In this document: one piece after another, positions 28,691-38,367 of the stretch
Position numbering within the stretch: position 1 is the stretch's first letter
Layout: each line of letters starts with the position of its first letter
NCBI RefSeq assembly: GCF_018343525.1
Contig: NZ_JAGYPH010000002.1
Coordinates: 1,073,768 to 1,137,767 of the forward strand
Direction: 5' to 3'
Source: Lederbergia citrea
GTDB taxonomy: Bacteria; Bacillota; Bacilli; Bacillales; Bacillaceae_C
DNA length: 64,000 nt
Translations under genes and position numbers: made by a program
Notes under the pieces: model-generated
The model's input: the letters and a program-made list of their open reading frames with translations, nothing else
What the model was told of the DNA's origin: nothing
Databases searched by the model: none

Positions 28691-29758
28691 ATGAAAAAAT
28701 TAGTACTGCTCGGCGGCGGATATGGAAACATGCGTGTTTTGCGAGAATTATTGCCCAATCACCTGCCAGACGATGTAACGATCACACTTATTGACAGAGT
28801 TCCATACCACTCCTTAAAAACTGAATATTATGCACTGGCAGCGGGAACCGTCTCTGATCAAGAGGTACGTGTTTCTTTTCCTGAGCATCCACATTTACAT
28901 ATGCAATATGGCGAAGTGACCAAAATCGATTTAGAAGAAAATTTGATTCATATGGCTAATTCCGATCCAGTTCCATACGATGAATTGATTATCGGGCTAG
29001 GTTGCGAAGATAAATTCCATAATATACCAGGTGCTAATATTCATACCCACAGTATACAAACGATCGGAAAGGCTCGAGACACATACCAAACGCTTAATAA
29101 CTTGCCTGCGAATTCGGTTGTAAGTATTGTAGGTGGGGGCTTAAGCGGTATTGAACTTGCAAGTGAACTTCGAGAAAGCCGTCCGGATCTGAAGATTAAG
29201 CTATTTGATCGTGGAAAAACGATTCTTTCTTCTTTTCCTGAAAGGATTAGCCGCTATGTGCAAAATTGGTTCAATACGAATGGTGTGGATGTAGTTAACG
29301 AAGCGAATATTACGAAGGTTGAAGAGGGGATTTTATATAATAATGACGAACCTGTTCAATCAGACGTCATTGTATGGACAGCAGGTATTCAACCTAATCA
29401 CTTGGTTAGAGAAATGGATGCGGAAAAAGACCAACAAGGCAGGGTTGTGCTAACAAAATATCACAATATTCCTGGAAATGAGCACGTTTACGTAGTTGGT
29501 GACTGCGCAAGCCTTCCGTATGCGCCTAGTGCACAGCTAGCAGAAGGTCAAGCCGAACAAATTGTACAAGTCATGCTTAAACGGTGGAGCGATAAAGAGC
29601 TTCCTGAAGAGCTTCCGACCATTAAATTAAAAGGGGTACTTGGTTCACTTGGCAAAAAACAAGGTTTCGGAATGATGGCTGAACGCGCGATCACTGGCCG
29701 AATTGCCCGTATATTGAAATCAGGCGTCCTCTGGATGTATAAATATCATAAAGGTTAA
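28691..29758 (+). CDS. yutJ: NADH dehydrogenase-like FAD protein YutJ
   Basis: A 355-residue pyridine nucleotide-disulfide oxidoreductase family protein resembling type II NADH dehydrogenase. FAD fold LLGGGYGNMR is at 5-14, NAD fold IVGGGLSGIELASEL near 155, and VVGDCAS binds FAD near the C-terminus. It is shorter than true NDH-2 and its quinone reductase activity is not proven. ATG 28691 has AAAGGAGA upstream. It is one of three such flavoproteins in 4 kb. Confidence 0.88.
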   Translation: MKKLVLLGGGYGNMRVLRELLPNHLPDDVTITLIDRVPYHSLKTEYYALAAGTVSDQEVRVSFPEHPHLHMQYGEVTKIDLEENLIHMANSDPVPYDELIIGLGCEDKFHNIPGANIHTHSIQTIGKARDTYQTLNNLPANSVVSIVGGGLSGIELASELRESRPDLKIKLFDRGKTILSSFPERISRYVQNWFNTNGVDVVNEANITKVEEGILYNNDEPVQSDVIVWTAGIQPNHLVREMDAEKDQQGRVVLTKYHNIPGNEHVYVVGDCASLPYAPSAQLAEGQAEQIVQVMLKRWSDKELPEELPTIKLKGVLGSLGKKQGFGMMAERAITGRIARILKSGVLWMYKYHKG

Positions 29759-29770
29759 ACTATATACACG

Positions 29771-29804
29771 AAAAAGCCAGCGCAATCTTAACGCTGGCTT
29801 TTTC
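29771..29804. terminator. Bidirectional terminator between yutJ and yumC
   Basis: AAAAAGCCAGCG and CGCTGGCTTTTT arms; T-runs on both strands. Confidence 0.9.
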
Positions 29805-30800
29805 TTATTCAAATAAAGAAGTACTGTGCATTGGCTGCAGCCGTGCTTTTGGATCCAAATATGCTTTGGCATTGCTAACTGCAGTTGGAGCTTCACCAAA
29901 TCCAGTAGCGATTAACTTTACTTTTCCTTCATATGTCGTAACATCGCCGGCTGCATAAATACCAGGTATGTTCGTTTCCATTCGACTATTCACAACGATT
30001 GAGTTCTTTTCTATTTCCAGTCCCCAATCTTTAATTGGCCCAAGCGAAGAAACAAACCCATAATTGACGATGAGAGAATCGAGTTCTACTGATTCTTTCG
30101 TTTCACCCTTAACCTCCTGAAGAACTAATTCACGAATAGCTTCGTCATCACATACAAGATCGCAAGCCGTAAAAGGAGTTTTAATCTCTACTCGCGAATT
30201 TTTTAATTGTTCAACACTGCTTTCGTGTGCACGAAATTTATCCCTACGATGAATAAGTGTGACATTTTCCGCAATCGGCTCAAGCATAAGCGCCCAGTCG
30301 ACAGCAGAATCACCGCCGCCAAGAATGGCCACTTTTTGTCCTGCGAATTTGTTCATATCATCGATAAAATAGTGGAGATTCACACCCTCATATTTACCGG
30401 CCTCATCAAGTTCAAGACGACGAGGCTGGAACGCACCGATGCCTGCAGTAATAATGATCGTTTTAGAATAGTGAATTTCCTGATCAGAAACAAGCTTAAA
30501 GCTGCCATCTTCTAATTTTTCGACATTTGTAATAGCTTGTCCAAGACAAACAGTGGGAGAAAACATCGCCATCTGTTCTTTTAAATTATTAACAAGGTCC
30601 ATGGCTTTTACTTTCGGAAAACCGGCAACATCATATATATATTTTTCAGGATAAAGGGTTGCAAGCTGGCCACCAAGCTGTGGGAGACTTTCAATAATCT
30701 TAACGCTTGCGTTCCTCATTCCTCCATAAAAAGCAGTGAATAGCCCAGCTGGCCCTCCTCCAATAATGGTAATATCATATATATTTTGATCTTCTTTCAA
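29805..30800 (-). CDS. yumC: Ferredoxin/flavodoxin-NADP reductase YumC
   Basis: A 331-residue thioredoxin-reductase-like FNR. It has the FAD fold [18 protein letters not shown], the NADP fold [15 protein letters not shown] and [26 protein letters not shown], but lacks the CxxC of thioredoxin reductase. It passes electrons between NADPH and ferredoxin or flavodoxin. TTG 30800 ([10 protein letters not shown]) is chosen because CGGGAGGG lies at good spacing and B. subtilis YumC begins at the same place; the ATG at 30833 has no free ribosome site. Confidence 0.93.
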   Translation of the reverse strand: MKEDQNIYDITIIGGGPAGLFTAFYGGMRNASVKIIESLPQLGGQLATLYPEKYIYDVAGFPKVKAMDLVNNLKEQMAMFSPTVCLGQAITNVEKLEDGSFKLVSDQEIHYSKTIIITAGIGAFQPRRLELDEAGKYEGVNLHYFIDDMNKFAGQKVAILGGGDSAVDWALMLEPIAENVTLIHRRDKFRAHESSVEQLKNSRVEIKTPFTACDLVCDDEAIRELVLQEVKGETKESVELDSLIVNYGFVSSLGPIKDWGLEIEKNSIVVNSRMETNIPGIYAAGDVTTYEGKVKLIATGFGEAPTAVSNAKAYLDPKARLQPMHSTSLFE

Positions 30801-30984
30801 AGAAAATCCCTCCCGTAATACTTGAAAATTCATCCTTCACATCATATCATATACAATACAATCTTACATAATTTGCAATCTTATTTTATCTTATGAAATA
30901 AGAACCCTGGGTTATTTAATAAGGATGGTATTTCTTGAAGAATGGTTCAGAATCTTCTTAAGTTTCCTTTTTCCGTGAAACCGC

Positions 30985-31012
30985 TTGAAAAAGAAGAATA
31001 AAAGCATATAAT
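30985..31012 (+). promoter_or_regulatory. Probable SigA promoter upstream of yumB
   Basis: TTGAAA (30985-30990), 16-base spacer, TATAAT (31007-31012), about 150 bases before yumB. Confidence 0.6.
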
Positions 31013-31068
31013 GTAGAAGAGACATATGTTAATAATTTATGACATTTTTCTAGTTTTTTATCACTGTA

Positions 31069-31084
31069 CGTGAAGTGCATCACA
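31069..31084. promoter_or_regulatory. Candidate Fnr/Crp-type operator upstream of yumB
   Basis: CGTGA-N6-TCACA matches the TGTGA-N6-TCACA pattern in nine of ten positions. It lies between the promoter at 30985 and the gene and overlaps a wider GTAC...GTAC dyad (31066-31089). Six bases between GTGA and TCAC fits Fnr rather than Rex. Confidence 0.4.
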
Positions 31085-31161
31085 TGTACTTATTATAAAT
31101 TTTTATTTAGCATTTCTCGTACAACCTCACATATTATGAAGCAAAGGTGGCAGTGTTTACT

Positions 31162-32379
31162 ATGAAAAGGCCAAAAATTGTTGTATTAGGCGCAGGATAC
31201 GGAGGACTCATTACAGTTACTCGGTTACAAAAACAGCTTGGAAATAACGAAGCTGATATCGTTTTAGTGAATAAAAACGACTATCACTATGAAACTACAT
31301 GGCTACATGAAGCTTCTGCCGGAACGCTTCATCATGATCGTGTACGTTACGATATTAAGAAAGTAATCGATAATAGTAAGGTTGATTTTGTTCAGGCAAC
31401 TGCTTTGAAAGTAGATCATCAAGCGAAAAAAGTATTGCTTGATAGCGGAGAACTTGATTATGACTATTTGGTTGTGGCACTTGGAGGAGTTTCCGAAACA
31501 TTTGGTATCACCGGACTCGACAAATATGCATTTACCATTTCAAACATAAATTCTGCTCGCCAAATTCGCGAACATATTGAATACCAATTTGCTACTTATG
31601 CAGTAGAAGAAGAGAAGAATGCAGATCGTTTAACGATTGTTGTCGGTGGAGCTGGTTTTACAGGTATCGAGTTCTTAGGAGAACTAGGAAATAGAATTCC
31701 TGAGCTTTGCGAAGAATATGACATTGATCAAAAGCTTGTCAGAGTTATCTGTGTTGAGGCGGCTCCAACTGCGCTTCCTGGATTCGACCCAGAGCTAGTA
31801 AAGTATGCGATGGCACACCTTGAGAGCAAAGGTATCGAATTCATGATTGGAACAGCCATTAAAGAAGCAACACCAGAAGGTATTATCGTTGCCAAAGGCG
31901 AAAATGAAACAGAAGAAATTAAAGCTGAAACTGTCGTATGGGCTGCAGGTGTACGTGGTAACCCAATCATCGAAGCATCCGAATTTGAGAATATGCGCGG
32001 TCGTGTTAAAGTCGAAAAAGACTTGCGTGCTCCAAATCTTTCTGATGTATTCGTCATTGGTGACTGCTCACTCGTTATTAATGAAGAGATTAATCGTCCG
32101 TATCCGCCGACTGCTCAAATTGCGATGCAGCAAGGTGAACTTGCAGCATCAAATATTGCCAAATTGGTAAAAGGTAATACAAACTTGGATTCTTTCGTAT
32201 TTGATAATAAAGGTACAGTGTGTTCTCTTGGCGATGACGATGCGATCGGTGTTGTTTTCGGTAAGAAAGTAACTGGAACGAAAGCATCATTTATGAAAAA
32301 AATGATCGATAACCGTGCATTGTTCATGGTTGGAGGAGTACCTCTAACAATGAAAAAAGGTAAATTCAACTTTTTTTAA
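31162..32379 (+). CDS. yumB: Type II NADH dehydrogenase-like protein YumB
   Basis: A 405-residue single-subunit NADH:quinone oxidoreductase family protein. The FAD fold [15 protein letters not shown] is near 10-24, the NAD fold [16 protein letters not shown] near 157-172, FVIGDCSLV binds FAD, and [12 protein letters not shown] lies near the quinone site. It ends in basic KKGKFNFF, as in B. subtilis YumB. AAAGGTGG precedes it; ATG 31162 is preferred, but a GTG at 31153 is possible. The 330-base upstream region carries a promoter and an Fnr-like dyad. Confidence 0.92.
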   Translation: MKRPKIVVLGAGYGGLITVTRLQKQLGNNEADIVLVNKNDYHYETTWLHEASAGTLHHDRVRYDIKKVIDNSKVDFVQATALKVDHQAKKVLLDSGELDYDYLVVALGGVSETFGITGLDKYAFTISNINSARQIREHIEYQFATYAVEEEKNADRLTIVVGGAGFTGIEFLGELGNRIPELCEEYDIDQKLVRVICVEAAPTALPGFDPELVKYAMAHLESKGIEFMIGTAIKEATPEGIIVAKGENETEEIKAETVVWAAGVRGNPIIEASEFENMRGRVKVEKDLRAPNLSDVFVIGDCSLVINEEINRPYPPTAQIAMQQGELAASNIAKLVKGNTNLDSFVFDNKGTVCSLGDDDAIGVVFGKKVTGTKASFMKKMIDNRALFMVGGVPLTMKKGKFNFF

Positions 32380-32397
32380 GCCATGATTATAAGATAG

Positions 32398-32436
32398 AAA
32401 GGGCAGAGCCTGCATTGCAGTGATTCTGCCTTTTTC
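32398..32436 (+). terminator. Terminator after yumB
   Basis: AAGGGCAGA pairs with TCTGCCTTT, then a T-run. Confidence 0.8.
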
Positions 32437-32484
32437 TAATTTTTCAAGGCGCTTGCGCTTTTATTATTAGGGAGGTAGGGGCAC

Positions 32485-32967
32485 ATGAAAACGGAACGCG
32501 GGAAAGTGTGGCTAGGGGTATCCGGCCTGGTACTTGATGAACAAGGGAGATGGCTTGTTGTCAAAAAGAAATACGGGGGACTACTTGGGAAATGGTCATT
32601 ACCAGCCGGATTTGTCGCCCCGGGAGAGACCGCTGATGAAGCGGTTAAACGAGAAATTCTTGAGGAAACGGGAGTAGCTACCCATGTTAAAGGCATGCTC
32701 GGATTTCGGACAGGAGTTTTGGATTCTAGCATAAGTGATAACATGGTTGTGTTCCGATGTGAACCGATGAATACAACAATTATTGTCCAAGAAGAAGAGC
32801 TTGAAGATGCACAATGGATAGATCCGAATGTGTTACTGCACGATAAGCAAGCTTCAGTAATGATTCATGAAATGATTAAGGCGGGATACAGTGATTCAAA
32901 GGCTTTGATTGACGGCATAAATCCTGGGAATCAATTCGGCTATACGTCTTATAAATTATTTTTTTAA
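32485..32967 (+). CDS. NUDIX hydrolase
   Basis: A 160-residue NUDIX protein. The box G-x5-E-x7-RE-x2-EE-x-G spans residues 42-64 (GFVAPGE, then KREILEETGV). Such enzymes cleave nucleoside diphosphates linked to another group. The substrate cannot be told. Strong GGGAGG site before ATG 32485. Confidence 0.92.
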   Translation: MKTERGKVWLGVSGLVLDEQGRWLVVKKKYGGLLGKWSLPAGFVAPGETADEAVKREILEETGVATHVKGMLGFRTGVLDSSISDNMVVFRCEPMNTTIIVQEEELEDAQWIDPNVLLHDKQASVMIHEMIKAGYSDSKALIDGINPGNQFGYTSYKLFF

Positions 32968-33066
32968 TAAAATATATTGTCATAAAATCGTCGCTCAAAT
33001 CTGATTGACGCTATATAAGACATTCAGTAAACTGAAAGATAGTGTAGAATCAAGGGGGAAACATCC

Positions 33067-33390
33067 ATGCAAATGGCCATACCGGTCCTATTAATATCGA
33101 TGCTACTGTTCTTTGTTTTATTTTTCGGCATTGGATTTTTACTTAATATGCTGTTGCGGATGACATGGATTATGGCGATTATTTATCCAGTTATCGCAAT
33201 ATTAATCATAGATAAAGTAAATTTCAGTGAATACTTCACCAATCCCGGATCATCTTTTACTAGTTTAGGTAAAAGTGTTTCTAGATTAGCCGCAGCAGAT
33301 ATTACTATTTTAGCTAGCGGGCTTGCAGGTGCAATCCTCTCTGGAGTAACAATGCGAGTTCTTCGCGCTAAAGGATATAGAATGTTTTAA
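33067..33390 (+). CDS. yuiB: Membrane protein YuiB
   Basis: A 107-residue protein with two strongly hydrophobic N-terminal helices (about 3-27 and 33-50) and a third near 80-97. B. subtilis YuiB is the match by size and position. The function is unknown. It is followed by a terminator and then yuiC. Confidence 0.85.
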   Translation: MQMAIPVLLISMLLFFVLFFGIGFLLNMLLRMTWIMAIIYPVIAILIIDKVNFSEYFTNPGSSFTSLGKSVSRLAAADITILASGLAGAILSGVTMRVLRAKGYRMF

Positions 33391-33420
33391 AAGACTTTCC
33401 TAATCGAAAGTCTTTTAATT
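33389..33420 (+). terminator. Terminator after yuiB
   Basis: AAAAGACTTTC pairs with GAAAGTCTTTT. Confidence 0.85.
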
Positions 33421-33494
33421 TTTCAGTCTTTTTACTGACTTTTAGAATAATTCCTCTCAAAGATGGGAAACAATACTTTGAGAGGAGTGAATAA

Positions 33495-34196
33495 ATGTTA
33501 CACGTTCAAAAGTTGGGCAGAAGGTTTTTAATGGTATTTTTATTAATTGGTGCATTGCTCTCAACATTTGAGTCAATAACAGGAATAAGTGCTAAAACAT
33601 TGGCATCACAGACAACTACTAGAGCAGATGGTAGCATCTTTCCGAAAAATGCAGAGAAACAATTCAAAATAATACTAAAATCTATGTACCGTGCAGTAGA
33701 TACTAATACATATCGCATCAATTTAAGTGCGAATGTGGAAAAGAAAGCTTCCAAGGATGATAAGAATTGGTCAGAATATCCTAGTAAAAAGGTAGTCGCC
33801 ACCGGGTATACTGCCGGAATTGAATCAACAGGAAAAAATCCTGGCCATCCCTTGTATGGCCTGACTTATTCAGGAGTAAAAGTAAAAAGGGATCTATTCT
33901 CAACAATTGCTGCAGATCCTAAAGTGTTTCCGCTTGGAACAGTACTTTTCATTCCAGGCTATGGTTATGGGGTAGTGGCAGATACAGGTTCAGCAATTAA
34001 GGGAAATATTATAGATCTATTTTTCGAAACGGTTGATGATGTTTATAATGAATGGGGAAAGAAAACGGTTGAAGTATACATTATTCAAAAAGGAAATGGA
34101 AAATTAACCGAAGAGGATTTCACAGCATTAAAAGAAAATCAAACAATGCAAGTTTTTCGGCAAAATTTATTAAAACAAAATGGCGAGCAAAAATAA
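33495..34196 (+). CDS. yuiC: Exported 3D-domain protein YuiC
   Basis: A 233-residue protein with an N-terminal signal or anchor (about 10-28) and a C-terminal 3D domain named for its aspartates ([21 protein letters not shown] near 160-180). The 3D fold is the MltA-like core that cleaves peptidoglycan glycan strands with anhydro products in the YuiC/Sps family. AGAGGAG precedes ATG 33495. Confidence 0.9.
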   Translation: MLHVQKLGRRFLMVFLLIGALLSTFESITGISAKTLASQTTTRADGSIFPKNAEKQFKIILKSMYRAVDTNTYRINLSANVEKKASKDDKNWSEYPSKKVVATGYTAGIESTGKNPGHPLYGLTYSGVKVKRDLFSTIAADPKVFPLGTVLFIPGYGYGVVADTGSAIKGNIIDLFFETVDDVYNEWGKKTVEVYIIQKGNGKLTEEDFTALKENQTMQVFRQNLLKQNGEQK

Positions 34197-34199
34197 TGA

Positions 34200-34233
34200 A
34201 AAAGAAGCAGATACTGAAGCTGCTTCTTTTTTC
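34200..34233. terminator. Terminator between yuiC and yuiD
   Basis: AAAGAAGCAG pairs with CTGCTTCTTT plus T-run. Confidence 0.85.
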
Positions 34234-34237
34234 ATTA

Positions 34238-34729
34238 TTAAGGGATGTTGATCATATAGTCGAGAACTAATGCCCAGATGATCCCAGTCAGTCCGCCAAA
34301 AAAAACTTCGATTGGCTTGTGTCCAAGCAGTTCTTTCAGATTAATGATTTCTTTCTCTTTCTGCGTTTGGGATTTATTTCGCCAAACTTTTGTTTCTTCA
34401 AGCATCTTCTGAAAATCGGCTGAAAGCCTGTTAAGAACGGCAGCTTGTTCTCCAGCCTGTCTACGGATTCCTTTTGCATCATACATGACGATCATCGCAA
34501 AGATGGCCGTGATTGCAAAAGGTGTAGAACCGAGCCCTGTATCTAGGGCAACTGCAGTGGCTAAAGCAGTTACGGCGGCAGAGTGGGAACTTGGCATTCC
34601 CCCAGTCGAGGTAAGTAGTGACCAATCAGTTTTCCTTGTCACTAAGTAGTGAATGGGGACTTTAATTAATTGAGCAAAGAAAATAGCGGAAAACGCAGCC
34701 CAAAGCGGGAAATTAAGTAGAAGATCCAT
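34238..34729 (-). CDS. yuiD: Divergent PAP2 family membrane protein YuiD
   Basis: A 163-residue membrane protein of the DUF212 / divergent PAP2 family, with the STGGMPSSHSAAVTAL motif and GHKPIEVFFGGLTGI near the end. Related phosphatases act on lipid or prenyl phosphates. ATG 34729 is chosen because GAGAGGATG precedes it and the first hydrophobic helix then starts properly. Confidence 0.88.
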   Translation of the reverse strand: MDLLLNFPLWAAFSAIFFAQLIKVPIHYLVTRKTDWSLLTSTGGMPSSHSAAVTALATAVALDTGLGSTPFAITAIFAMIVMYDAKGIRRQAGEQAAVLNRLSADFQKMLEETKVWRNKSQTQKEKEIINLKELLGHKPIEVFFGGLTGIIWALVLDYMINIP

Positions 34730-34880
34730 ATAGTAACATCCTCTCGCATGTAGCAAATTGACTATTCCATATATATTACCACAAATCTTCAAAAGAAATC
34801 ATTGCACGCAGAAAGGGTTCTTCGGCCTATATTCGAAACAGCTTTTAATTTCAGCTATAATAGAATCGGAGGTGTATTAA

Positions 34881-36386
34881 ATGTTTAAGGTGATAAACGC
34901 GAATCCATTTGAAAGCAATCAGGAATGTATGCTAATCGGGCTGTTCGAACAGCCGGAAAAATTTACCGGACAGTTACTTGAGCTTGATGACCGTTTCGGC
35001 GGAGAACTTACGGAGCTAGTTAAATCAGGAGATATATCAGCAAAGTCGAAATCAATTTCCGTTATTCATGGTTTAGGCAAGTCAGGTATTAAACGGTTTG
35101 TTTTTATCGGGCTGGGTAGGGAAAAGGATCTGACATTCGACGCTCTTCGTGAAGCATTTGGACGTGTATGTAAAAAGTTGGATGATTTCCGCATTCGGAC
35201 ATTGTCCACAGCGCTTGATACATTCGTTACAGATCAAGTTTCTCCAAACGATGCTGCGCACGCATTGAGCGAGTCATACATATTAGCGACTTACATATTT
35301 TCAGGTTATAAACAAAAGTCAAATGAACCGGATATCGACATTGAGTCATTTGAAGTATTTACAAATGCTGACAGTGATGAAGTATCTGCAGCGCTTCAAG
35401 TCGGTTCTGCTCACGGAGAAGGGACGAATTCGGCACGTACCTTGGTCAATACGCCAGGCAATATGCTTACGGCTACCGATATGGCCGAATATGCAAAGAA
35501 ATTAGCACAGTCGTATAATTTTGAAATTGAAATTTTGGAAAAGGCTGAAATGGAAAAGCTTGGAATGGGTGCCATACTAGCAGTCAATAAAGGATCGGCA
35601 GAGCCACCCTATATGATTGTTCTTAAATATCAAGGGAAAGACGAATGGAAGGATGTCATTGGTCTTGTAGGAAAAGGCGTGACATTTGATACCGGCGGTT
35701 ATTCATTAAAACCTAAGGATGGCATTGTCGGTATGAAAATGGATATGGGCGGAGCTGCTGCAGTTTTAGGTGCAATGGAAATCATCGGGAAGCTTCGACC
35801 GGAACAAAATGTTGTCGCAGTTATTCCAGCGACCGATAATATGGTGAGTGGCGAGGCTTTCAAGCCGGATGATGTCATTACATCATTTAGTGGAAAAACG
35901 ATTGAAGTCTTAAATACCGATGCTGAAGGAAGACTTGTACTCGCAGATGCAATTACATACGCAAAACAGCATGGAGCGGAGTTTTTAGTGGATGTTGCCA
36001 CACTTACGGGTGGAGTAATCATTGCACTCGGTCTAGATAAAACCGGCGCACTCACGAACAATGAAGCGTTGTTTGAAGAAGTATTGGAGGCATCTTATGA
36101 AGCAGGGGAATTCATATGGCGTCTTCCTTATACAGCAAAAGATAAAGAGAGAGTGCGCAGCAGCAAAATCGCTGATTTAAATAATTCTCCGGGGCGTGAA
36201 GGACACGCCATCATGGGCGGCGCCTTTATCGGAGAGTTTGCAGAAGATACACCGTGGGTTCATCTCGATATCGCAGGGACAGCTACTGTAAAAAGCAGCC
36301 ATGATTTAGGTCCCGAAGGTGCAACAGGCGTAATGGTCCGCACGCTTGCTTTGTTTGTAGAACGTTTCGGCCAGGGAGAACAATAG
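34881..36386 (+). CDS. pepA: Leucyl aminopeptidase (M17) PepA / YuiE
   Basis: A 501-residue M17 cytosol aminopeptidase that releases N-terminal amino acids from peptides. The C-terminal catalytic domain has the two-metal site Lys265 and Asp270 ([10 protein letters not shown]), Asp288 and the family signature NTDAEGRL (346-352: Asp347, Glu349, catalytic Arg351). Length is normal. GGAGGTG precedes ATG 34881. Its stop lies inside a very long perfect hairpin. Confidence 0.96.
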   Translation: MFKVINANPFESNQECMLIGLFEQPEKFTGQLLELDDRFGGELTELVKSGDISAKSKSISVIHGLGKSGIKRFVFIGLGREKDLTFDALREAFGRVCKKLDDFRIRTLSTALDTFVTDQVSPNDAAHALSESYILATYIFSGYKQKSNEPDIDIESFEVFTNADSDEVSAALQVGSAHGEGTNSARTLVNTPGNMLTATDMAEYAKKLAQSYNFEIEILEKAEMEKLGMGAILAVNKGSAEPPYMIVLKYQGKDEWKDVIGLVGKGVTFDTGGYSLKPKDGIVGMKMDMGGAAAVLGAMEIIGKLRPEQNVVAVIPATDNMVSGEAFKPDDVITSFSGKTIEVLNTDAEGRLVLADAITYAKQHGAEFLVDVATLTGGVIIALGLDKTGALTNNEALFEEVLEASYEAGEFIWRLPYTAKDKERVRSSKIADLNNSPGREGHAIMGGAFIGEFAEDTPWVHLDIAGTATVKSSHDLGPEGATGVMVRTLALFVERFGQGEQ

Positions 36387-36424
36387 AAAACACCTCAAGG
36401 AGATCCTTGAGGTGTTTTCTATTG
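36381..36424. terminator. Long perfect hairpin at the pepA stop codon
   Basis: Two perfect 21-base arms (36381-36401 and 36404-36424) around a 2-base loop; the TAG stop (36384-36386) is in the left arm. TTTTCT lies in the right arm. It likely ends the pepA transcript. Confidence 0.85.
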
Positions 36425-36430
36425 AGAAAA

Positions 36431-36514
36431 AAGCCACTCATGGTCTTATTCAAGCCACTCGCAGTCGGATACGAGCCACCCACGGGCAATTGCAAGCCAC
36501 TCGCATTTTTCGAC
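36431..36514. repeat. Four-unit 21-bp tandem repeat
   Basis: Units start at 36431, 36452, 36473 and 36494 with exact 21-base spacing and share AAGCCACTC (third unit GAGCCACCC). The rest of each unit is variable. It lies between pepA and yuiF; no gene covers it. Confidence 0.8.
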
Positions 36515-36619
36515 AAAAAATCATTGACATCAACACAAAGTAAGTGTAAGCTAAAAAATGTATTTTAGCACTCTACCAATTTAGCAAACTAAAGCAAAGT
36601 TTTGAAAGGAGATACATTT

Positions 36620-37936
36620 ATGAACGCTGTAGTAATTGCCGTCGGTGTCATGCTGCTGCTTAGCCTGTTTAGAGTCAATGTTGTTTTTGCGTTGATAACA
36701 GGAGCTTTTGCGGGTGGACTTGTAGGCGGACTTGATGTAAAAGATACCGTCGCCGCTTTCACAGATGGAGTCGGAGGCGGAGCCAATATTGCTTTAAGCT
36801 ATGCCCTTTTAGGAGGATTTGCAGTTGCAATCTCACACACTGGATTACCAAAATGGCTTGTAGACAATGTTTTAAAGGTAGTTAGTAAAAAAGAAGATTC
36901 AAGAGGAAAAGCATTATCGAAAGCACTTATTATCTTTGTTATTCTACTAATATCATGTTTTTCGCAAAATTTAATTCCTATTCATATTGCATTCATTCCA
37001 TTATTAATCCCACCACTTCTTTATATTATGAATGAAATGCAAATTGACCGTCGCCTAATTGCCTGTGTACTCACTTTTGGATTGACGGCTCCGTATATTT
37101 TACTTCCAGTCGGATTTGGTCAGCTGTTCCAACAGTTACTTGCTGAAAATATACAGAAAAGCGGCCTTGATGTAAATGTAGCCGACATACCTGGAACTTT
37201 GCTCATTCCTGTTGGCGGCATGGTTATTGGCTTACTTTTTGCCATCTTTGTTTCATACCGCAAACCTCGAAGGTATACGAATGCTTCTATTGAAGAAGAA
37301 GGTAACAATACGACCTACACAATGAAGGGTATTATCTTTTCCTTCCTCGCAATTATCGTGACGATGGTCGCGCAAATCAGCACCTCTTCCATGATATTTG
37401 GAGCACTTTCCGGTATTGTTGTTTTATATTTGAGTGGTTCGGTTAAGTGGAACGAAGCTGATTCTCTGTTGACACAGGGAATGCAAATGATGGCATTTAT
37501 CGGATTTGTAATGATTGCAGCTTCCGGGTTTGCTGAAGTATTGGCGCAAACAGGAGATGTGGAGAGTCTTGTAAAAAGCTCAGCAAATTTAATTGGAGAT
37601 AATAAATCAGTAGGTGCGTTGCTAATGTTGATAGTTGGATTACTTGTGACGATGGGAATTGGCTCGTCCTTTTCCACCATTCCGATTATCGCTACGATTT
37701 TCGTTCCGTTGGCGCTTGAGCTTGGGTTCAGTCCATTGGCAACCATTAGCCTTGTTGGAACCGCAGCTGCCCTTGGTGATGCAGGTTCACCTGCTTCCGA
37801 CAGTACGCTTGGACCGACAGCCGGTTTAAATGCAGATGGTCAGCATAACCACATTTGGGATTCATGTGTACCAACATTTTTGCATTATAATATTCCGCTC
37901 GTCATATTTGGCTGGATTGCTGCGATGATTCTATAG
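36620..37936 (+). CDS. yuiF: Na+/H+ antiporter-family membrane protein YuiF
   Basis: A 438-residue integral membrane protein with about 10-12 helices, of the NhaC/ArsB-like superfamily (GDAGSPASDSTLGPTAGLNADGQHNHIWDSCVP near the end). B. subtilis YuiF is an uncharacterised putative amino acid or ion transporter. ATG 36620 follows AAAGGAG. A weak TTGACA (36524-36529) may be its -35. Confidence 0.88.
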   Translation: MNAVVIAVGVMLLLSLFRVNVVFALITGAFAGGLVGGLDVKDTVAAFTDGVGGGANIALSYALLGGFAVAISHTGLPKWLVDNVLKVVSKKEDSRGKALSKALIIFVILLISCFSQNLIPIHIAFIPLLIPPLLYIMNEMQIDRRLIACVLTFGLTAPYILLPVGFGQLFQQLLAENIQKSGLDVNVADIPGTLLIPVGGMVIGLLFAIFVSYRKPRRYTNASIEEEGNNTTYTMKGIIFSFLAIIVTMVAQISTSSMIFGALSGIVVLYLSGSVKWNEADSLLTQGMQMMAFIGFVMIAASGFAEVLAQTGDVESLVKSSANLIGDNKSVGALLMLIVGLLVTMGIGSSFSTIPIIATIFVPLALELGFSPLATISLVGTAAALGDAGSPASDSTLGPTAGLNADGQHNHIWDSCVPTFLHYNIPLVIFGWIAAMIL

Positions 37937-38023
37937 AAACTACTTATATGCCCATGCCATCTCCTCCTTTGTCGCATAAATAGATAAAGAGGGCTTTTAG
38001 CTCAAAGATAAAGGAGGTAACAG

Positions 38024-38266
38024 ATGATGTATCATTATCGCGGCCCAGATCCATATAATCAACGATTCTTACCACTTTTCGGAGCACCGCTGGTTGGTGG
38101 ATTTTTCGGAGGTCTGATTGGTGGAGGAATTGGCGCAGGCCTAGCAACTGCTTTTCTTCGTCCTCGTCCATATCCATACCCAGTACCCGCACCGTATTAT
38201 CCACCATATGGAGGTATACCACCAGTGCCGTACGGATATGGCTATGGTGCGCCTTATAACTATTAA
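38024..38266 (+). CDS. Small Gly/Pro/Tyr-rich protein, probably spore coat-like
   Basis: An 80-residue protein with a Gly-rich hydrophobic centre (VGGFFGGLIGGGIGAGLATAFL) followed by a PYPYPVPAPYYPPYGG tail ending in PYNY. The composition is like small coat or crust proteins of Bacillus spores. AAAGGAGG precedes ATG 38024 and a terminator follows. A minus-strand frame over the same bases lacks a ribosome site and is dismissed. Coat function is inferred from composition only. Confidence 0.75.
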   Translation: MMYHYRGPDPYNQRFLPLFGAPLVGGFFGGLIGGGIGAGLATAFLRPRPYPYPVPAPYYPPYGGIPPVPYGYGYGAPYNY

Positions 38267-38269
38267 TAT

Positions 38270-38303
38270 AAAAGCTCTCCGATTTTCTCACGGAGAGCTT
38301 TTC
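38270..38303 (+). terminator. Terminator after the Gly/Tyr-rich gene
   Basis: AAAAGCTCTCCG pairs with CGGAGAGCTTTT. Confidence 0.88.
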
Positions 38304-38367
38304 ATATTTTGCAGGACTTAACTAATGAACGTGGAATATAATTACTAATGGAAACGGAGTGAGGTTT

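Noticed and set aside
37944..38291. A 115-codon minus-strand frame opposite the Gly/Tyr-rich gene
   Set aside because: No ribosome site; the plus-strand gene has AAAGGAGG and its own terminator.
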